Assembly: GCA_022601135.1 (NCBI GenBank)
Contig: JAHZJB010000065.1
Location: 1-40,309 of the forward strand
Origin: Actinomycetes bacterium
Lineage (GTDB): Bacteria > Actinomycetota > Actinomycetes > Mycobacteriales > Mycobacteriaceae
Length of the DNA stretch: 40,309 nt
Direction of reading: 5' to 3'
Part shown: piece by piece, positions 36,509 to 40,309 of the stretch
How positions within the stretch are numbered: position 1 is the first letter of the stretch
How the letters are laid out: the number at the start of each line of letters is the position of its first letter
Notes under the pieces: model-generated
Seen by the model: only the letters and a program-made list of their open reading frames with translations
Database searches by the model: none
Told to the model about the DNA's origin: nothing
Program-made: the position numbers and the translations under genes

Positions 36509-37990
36509 TCAGCAGATTACGTAGTCGCTGAGCGGGAAAGTGTCGTTCTCGCGGTTGGTCTGGTTAGTCGACGCCGGACGCACCAGTGTCTCCCCGCTCG
36601 GGCTGAAGTAATAGGACCGCGCGCGGCCACAGTCGCCTCTGCCGAACACAGTCTTGTCGAGGAGCTTCGACATGCGCTCGCGGAAGAGGGCATTGGCGTC
36701 CTCGGTCACCTCGAACGTGGACGCCCCGCGCCGCTGTACCTCACTGAATAGCCGGTCCATGTGCCGCATCTGGTATTCGACCGTGTTGAAGAACGACAGC
36801 CCACTGGAGGCGTATGGCCCTGCGAGGCTGAGGAAATTCGGGAAAGCTGGGATCGATACACCTTGGTAAGCCTGGAACCCGTTGTCGCGCCACCACTTTC
36901 CAAGGTTCCGGGAATGGCGGCCGATGATCTCGATCGCGGGAATATTCGCCTCCCACAGATCGAAACCGGTCGCCAAAACCAAGGTGTCGATCTCGGACTT
37001 GGTCCCGTCACAGGCGACGATACCGTCAGGGGCGATCCGCTCGATACCCGCTGACTGAAGATGAACGTTCGGCCTGGCGAACATCCGGTAATAGGAATTC
37101 GAGTAAGTCGGCCGCTTGCACCCGAAGTCGTAGTCCGGCGTCAGCTTCGCGCGCAGTTCCTTGTCCCGGATCGACACGAATCGCAACGCCTGCGACAGAT
37201 AGGAAGCCCCGACATTGAGCTGGCGGAAATATTTGAAGTTCAGCACCGACAGGATCATCATCGCTTCGAGGTTGATGTCGGTGGTGAAGCGGAACGCGCG
37301 CTGCACGAAAGGCAGCCGGGCAAACAGCCGGCGCAGGAACATCGGGATCGAGAAGTCCAGCTTGGGCACGACGTGGATGGGCGTGCGCTGGTACACCGTG
37401 AGCTCAGCCGCAGTCTTGGTCAGCTGCGGGATCAGTTGAACAGCTGTGGCGCCGGTCCCGATCAACCCAATCCGCTCGCCGTCGGGTGAGTAGTCGTCGT
37501 CCCAGTCAGTGCTGTGGATGATGCGGCCCGCGAAATCGTTGATTCCGGGGATGTCCGGGGTGTGCGGCTGCGACAGGTACCCGGTGGCGGTGATCAGGAA
37601 TCGCGCCGACAGCGTTTCACCGTCAGACAGCGAAACTTGCCAGAGCTGGGCGTCTTCGTCCCAGCGTGCGCCGTCGACCGGGCTGTTGAATCTCATGTGT
37701 CGCCGGACGTCGTACTTGTCGGCGACATGGTCGGCGTAGTCCTTGAGCTCCGACCCCGGCGCATAGAGCCGAGACCAGTTGGGGTTCGGTTCGAACCAGT
37801 ACGAGTAGGTTGGCGACGGGATGTCGACTGCCAAACCCGGGTAGTGGTTGACGTGCCAGGTCCCACCCAGATCGTCCTCGCGATCCAAGATCAGGATGTT
37901 CTCGTAGCCCATCCGCTTGAGCTGGATCGAAGCACCCATTCCGCCGAACCCGGCGCCCACGACGATTACGTCGAACTGCGGCACACCCAT
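36509..37990 (-). CDS. FAD-dependent monooxygenase, Baeyer-Villiger type (paralog)
   Basis: 493 aa. GAGFGG (about 12-17), DREDDLGGTWHVNHYPG, fingerprint FAGRIIHSTDWD (about 153) and NADPH fold GTGATA (about 178; last Gly of the motif replaced by Ala). It aligns with the enzyme at 30277-31761 over the full length almost without gaps (shared WSRLYAPG, GARWDEDAQLW, KLTPDYDFGCKRPT, EYQMRHM, FPLxDY), so they are duplicates that have diverged. The greatest difference is near residues 210-270, likely substrate-shaping. It is followed by the cutinase gene. Confidence 0.92.
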   Translation of the reverse strand: MGVPQFDVIVVGAGFGGMGASIQLKRMGYENILILDREDDLGGTWHVNHYPGLAVDIPSPTYSYWFEPNPNWSRLYAPGSELKDYADHVADKYDVRRHMRFNSPVDGARWDEDAQLWQVSLSDGETLSARFLITATGYLSQPHTPDIPGINDFAGRIIHSTDWDDDYSPDGERIGLIGTGATAVQLIPQLTKTAAELTVYQRTPIHVVPKLDFSIPMFLRRLFARLPFVQRAFRFTTDINLEAMMILSVLNFKYFRQLNVGASYLSQALRFVSIRDKELRAKLTPDYDFGCKRPTYSNSYYRMFARPNVHLQSAGIERIAPDGIVACDGTKSEIDTLVLATGFDLWEANIPAIEIIGRHSRNLGKWWRDNGFQAYQGVSIPAFPNFLSLAGPYASSGLSFFNTVEYQMRHMDRLFSEVQRRGASTFEVTEDANALFRERMSKLLDKTVFGRGDCGRARSYYFSPSGETLVRPASTNQTNRENDTFPLSDYVIC

Positions 37991-37997
37991 GGCTTAA

Positions 37998-38003
37998 ACG
38001 CTA
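37998..38003 (-). promoter_or_regulatory. Candidate leaderless -10 box for the second monooxygenase
   Basis: TAGCGT on the - strand ends exactly 7 bases before the ATG at 37990 and no Shine-Dalgarno sequence is present, matching the arrangement at several other genes in the window. Confidence 0.45.
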
Positions 38004-38083
38004 CCTCACAGCAAATCGGACATCAGCGATAGAACCTCCAGGCGACTGACCTCGCGCCGTACGCAGCCGACGATGCCCTGACA

Positions 38084-38119
38084 CCACACAGCCCCGGAGC
38101 GGGCCCCGGGGATGTGTGG
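38084..38119 (-). terminator. Strong GC-rich hairpin downstream of the PE-PPE-like gene
   Basis: CCACACA-G-CCCCGG (38084-38097), an 8-base loop and CCGGGG-A-TGTGTGG (38106-38119) form a 13-bp stem with one G-A mismatch. It begins about 40 bases after the stop codon at 38161. No U-tract follows, as is common for mycobacterial terminators. Confidence 0.5.
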
Positions 38120-38160
38120 GTGAACGTTCAAAATGTCGTCGACGGGCGCCGAGTAGCCGG

Positions 38161-39588
38161 TTACTCCGAGTCAGACGAGTCGGAGGACCCTGAATCACTC
38201 GACGAGGCATCATCCGAGGAGTCGGAGGCGCCGGCACCTCCGTCATCACCGGCGTCGGCTGCAGCTGCGGCAGCCTCCGCAGCCTCAGCGGCTTCCGCCT
38301 CTGCGGCTTCAGCCTCGGCAGCCTCCGCCTCAGCGGCTTCAGCCTCGGCAGCCTCCACCTCAGCGGCTTCAGCCTCGGCAGCCTCCGCCTCAGCGGCTTC
38401 AGCCTCGGCAGCCTCCACCTCAGCGGCTTCAGCTTCAGCAGCCTCCACCTCTGCAGCCTCCACCGCGACGGCTTCGGCCTCGGACTCAACAGCAGCGTCA
38501 TCAACAGCAACGTCATCAACAGCAGCGTCATCAACAGCAGCGTCGTCCTCCACCGACGCCGTGTCGGTGTCCACGCCGGCGGCCTCCTCGTCTTCTCCCG
38601 TGCTGGCGGTGCTGTCGGTGCTGACCGACGTCACCTCTGTGACCTCCTCGACGGGTTCGGCGACCTCCGCCGCGGCGGCGGGAGAGTCGGCGTCCTCGTC
38701 CTCAACGACCGCGGGTGCTGCGACAGCTGCCGCCGACACCGCGAACGACTTGTTGTCGTAGCGGCTGTAGCCCTTTTCGACCGATCTCCGCAGTGATGCC
38801 TCCTGCGACTTGAGGAAGGGGAACAACGTCACCAACGGAAGTTCCTCGGCTTGTACGAGGTAGGTAGTCGTGCTGCCGCCCTCGCTGTTTACCTCCACCT
38901 CGATGTTTGTCGCGGGTACTTCGGACAGGTCCTCGAACATCACCGGTATGTGCCCGACGATCGCGCCGGCGATCGAGTTGATCACCGCCGTGAAGTGCCA
39001 CCAGCGATCCGGGAAGTCGTGCGTTCCGTCGAACTCGGCAACGACGACCGAGACGTCGTACTTCGTTTCCGGCGCCGGCCTGTAGGTGTAGTCATACTGG
39101 GAGTTGTACTTCGCCCTATCGATCACGTCCTGCCGGCTGGAGTCGGCCACCACGATGAAGCTGAGCTGGTCTGCGTCGGGTGCGTTGGCATCGGCGTCCA
39201 GCTCGCGAAGAACCTCGTTGACCACGAGCGAGCCCGCCGACAACCCGACCACGGTGACCTTCTCGCCCGGCCCCGCCAGGCGATCAAGGGCCGAATCTAT
39301 CTCGGTGTTCAGGTTCCCAATGCCCACCCCGATCGAATCGCCCAGGCTCAGCCCGCCGCTCGATGGAGCATGCTCTGCCGGCCAGTAAACGCTGACACGT
39401 TCCTGGCCCTGCAGCGCGCCGCCGAGTAGCTGAGCCATCACCAGGTCGTGCAAGGTCGACGTCTCCAACCCCCCGACCACGAGAGCGGAGTTGCTGCCCC
39501 AGGCGCCGGTCGCGGTGCTGACAGCCAGGGCGGAAGAGGCAAAGAGGGTGCCGCAGGCAACACCCGCTTTGCGAATCGCAGTACGCAT
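38161..39588 (-). CDS. Secreted PE-PPE-like hydrolase with Ala/Glu repeat tail
   Basis: 475 aa from the ATG at 39588, chosen because GGAG lies 8 bases upstream and a signal peptide follows (RTAIRKAGVACGTLFASSALAVSTATGAWG); an in-frame ATG 60 bp upstream has no such site. The domain (about 33-265) has Ser117 in GLSAGS, VVADSSRQ, and DFPDRWWHF...GHIPVM in place of the DxPDNP...H region, so it is a diverged PE-PPE/alpha-beta hydrolase. The C-terminal 160 residues are acidic: Val/Asp/Ala repeats, then EAAEAEAAEV-type ten-residue repeats, then Ser/Asp. The tail would be a long charged helix or disordered rod outside the membrane. The gene is adjacent to the second monooxygenase, mirroring the pair at 27793-31761. 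Confidence 0.85.
   Translation of the reverse strand: MRTAIRKAGVACGTLFASSALAVSTATGAWGSNSALVVGGLETSTLHDLVMAQLLGGALQGQERVSVYWPAEHAPSSGGLSLGDSIGVGIGNLNTEIDSALDRLAGPGEKVTVVGLSAGSLVVNEVLRELDADANAPDADQLSFIVVADSSRQDVIDRAKYNSQYDYTYRPAPETKYDVSVVVAEFDGTHDFPDRWWHFTAVINSIAGAIVGHIPVMFEDLSEVPATNIEVEVNSEGGSTTTYLVQAEELPLVTLFPFLKSQEASLRRSVEKGYSRYDNKSFAVSAAAVAAPAVVEDEDADSPAAAAEVAEPVEEVTEVTSVSTDSTASTGEDEEAAGVDTDTASVEDDAAVDDAAVDDVAVDDAAVESEAEAVAVEAAEVEAAEAEAAEVEAAEAEAAEAEAAEAEAAEVEAAEAEAAEAEAAEAEAAEAEAAEAAEAAAAAADAGDDGGAGASDSSDDASSSDSGSSDSSDSE
38291..38470 (-). repeat. 30-bp tandem repeat coding the Ala/Glu tail
   Basis: The 30-bp unit starts GCCTCCRCCTCAGCGGCTTC on the + strand. Near-identical copies are at 38321-38350, 38351-38380, 38381-38410 and 38411-38440, with degenerate copies on both sides. 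Each codes ten residues of the AEVEAAEAEA type in the hydrolase tail. Copy number is likely to vary between strains. Confidence 0.88.
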
Positions 39589-39643
39589 GGTTACTCCAGG
39601 TTTAGAAGCAGGTCGAGTGTTAGCCGTGATCGGCATGAGATTA

Positions 39644-39666
39644 ATCATATTGCTTCACGAAGCAAT
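39644..39666 (-). promoter_or_regulatory. Perfect 8-2-8 palindrome upstream of a TATGAT -10 box
   Basis: ATTGCTTC-AC-GAAGCAAT (39649-39666) is a perfect inverted repeat. On the - strand it abuts and overlaps by one base TATGAT (39644-39649), a near-consensus -10 box for the PE-PPE-like gene (start 39588). It occupies the -35/-10 spacer, the classical place for a TetR-type operator. Confidence 0.6.
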
Positions 39667-40034
39667 CGGACAGCAAAATCTCAATAAGGCATCAGGAAGC
39701 ATTTCTAGCAAACCATTTGCATATTGCTGTAATCCGCTGATCGCGACACGGTTTTGGCGCCCGGGGGCGCCCCGTGCAATACTCATCGAACGGCCCCAGC
39801 TAGCGAATTTGCAAGAAAACATGCAGTTTATGCAGTTCAGCGCGTTAGCTACTGCCGAACAGAAAAGCTAACAACAACAATTACATGAATGTCATTAATG
39901 ACGGGTAAATTTCCTTCCCCAGTTGGCTCGACGTTGCTGGCACCCGCCATGCAAAAAAATAAGAAATCTTCTTCCCGCCTACTCGCGGCCCACCATTACG
40001 GCCGCGGAACCGGGGGGTGAACGGAGACGTCGAA
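39667..40034. other. AT-rich, palindrome-rich intergenic stretch
   Basis: Base composition is visibly less GC-rich than the rest. It contains a stem-loop GTTAGCT...AGCTAAC (39844-39850/39866-39872), the perfect palindrome GTCATTAATGAC (39891-39902), AAGAA-ATC-TTCTT next to an A-run (39953-39973), and a GC stem CGCGGCC...GGCCGCG (39984-39990/40000-40006). On the - strand the last two, with the run ATTTTTTT, look terminator-like. I see no gene. Confidence 0.55.
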
Positions 40035-40244
40035 ATGTGGCTGTTTTTTGCCGATGTGATCGCCCGGCGCGTGTGCAGAACTGATTTCGGGCATGTCGGC
40101 CTGCGCTTGGAGCAAACACCTCGAGTGGAGTGTTCCTACCGCGATGGATCGTGGTCTCGGCGGCGCCGACAGCCCACCCGATCGGACTCCGAGCTCGCCG
40201 GCAAAGTCAGCGCGCCCCGCCTACGCGCCCCGCGACCCTTCTGA
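40035..40244 (+). CDS. Doubtful small ORF
   Basis: 69 aa from the ATG at 40035, with GGAG 11 bases before it. It begins MWLFFADVIARRVC and becomes Arg-rich. I recognise no family. Its stop overlaps a further ATG (TGATG), which is the only contextual support. It could equally be chance. Confidence 0.2.
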   Translation: MWLFFADVIARRVCRTDFGHVGLRLEQTPRVECSYRDGSWSRRRRQPTRSDSELAGKVSAPRLRAPRPF

Positions 40245-40309
40245 TGCTCTGTGGCCCAACAGATCCGGGGTACGAATCACTTTCTCGGGTCCGGCGGGAC
40301 GAGCAGTCC
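40244..40309 (+). CDS. Possible start of a gene cut by the window end
   Basis: An open frame from the ATG at 40244 (MLCGPTDPGYESL...) runs to the end, overlapping the stop of the small ORF. A GTG at 40250 in another frame is also open. Too short to identify. Confidence 0.15.
   Translation, partial: MLCGPTDPGYESLSRVRRDEQS

Noticed and set aside
38270..38470. Regular repeats considered as a CRISPR array
   Set aside because: The 30-bp units are contiguous without spacers and encode the protein tail; no cas genes are present.
38001..38761. Leu/Arg/Pro- and Ser/Ala-rich open frames over the Ala/Glu repeat
   Set aside because: They are by-products of the 30-bp repeat of the hydrolase gene in other frames.

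Overview
The window is high-GC actinobacterial DNA, almost certainly from Mycobacteriaceae. The evidence is a pps/drr/papA5 operon of the phthiocerol dimycocerosate (DIM/PDIM) type, three secreted PE-PPE-domain serine hydrolases, a cutinase, a DUF2505 protein and LCMT-type methyltransferases. I cannot name the species. All comparisons with M. tuberculosis proteins are from memory, not from a search.

Region 1 (1-22386, + strand) is one tightly coupled operon. It holds the 3' part of a PpsA/B-type polyketide synthase, then three complete modular synthases (1850, 1822 and 1516 aa), the ABC exporter DrrA-DrrB-DrrC and the acyltransferase PapA5. Junctions are overlapping (TGATG, GTGA) or only a few bases apart. 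The logic is that of DIM: modular synthases extend a starter loaded upstream of the window, a PpsE-type synthase closes the chain, Drr exports and PapA5 esterifies. The modules are not a simple copy of M. tuberculosis PpsB-C-D-E. The second synthase starts like PpsC but then reads KS-AT-KR-DH-ACP, with no enoylreductase. The third starts like PpsB and ends like PpsD. No ER domain is visible in the window, and mas, fadD28 and mmpL7 do not follow papA5.

Region 2 (22391-26978) holds small enzymes: an LCMT-type methyltransferase (-), a flavodoxin-like protein, a DUF2505 protein and a nitroreductase in one + operon, then a short-chain dehydrogenase (-) divergent from an alpha/beta hydrolase (+). 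A 14-bp tandem repeat array lies between the convergent nitroreductase and dehydrogenase genes.

Region 3 (26979-27792) is an 814-bp stretch without a convincing gene. It ends in a promoter and a perfect hairpin ahead of the next gene.

Region 4 (27793-39588) is a mirror-like cluster. On the left, + strand: PE-PPE hydrolase, FAD monooxygenase, cytochrome P450. On the right, - strand, reading inward: PE-PPE-like hydrolase, paralogous FAD monooxygenase, cutinase, PE-PPE hydrolase, methyltransferase. The two halves meet at a shared CTAG that is the stop codon on both strands. All three PE-PPE hydrolases carry long acidic low-complexity tails, each of a different repeat type, and each has a palindrome next to its start or promoter. 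Because Chp-type PE-PPE proteins of M. tuberculosis are envelope-lipid acyltransferases, a role in finishing or remodelling envelope lipids is plausible but inferred.

Region 5 (39589-40309) is a relatively AT-rich, palindrome-rich intergenic stretch with at most a doubtful small ORF and the possible start of a gene that runs off the window.
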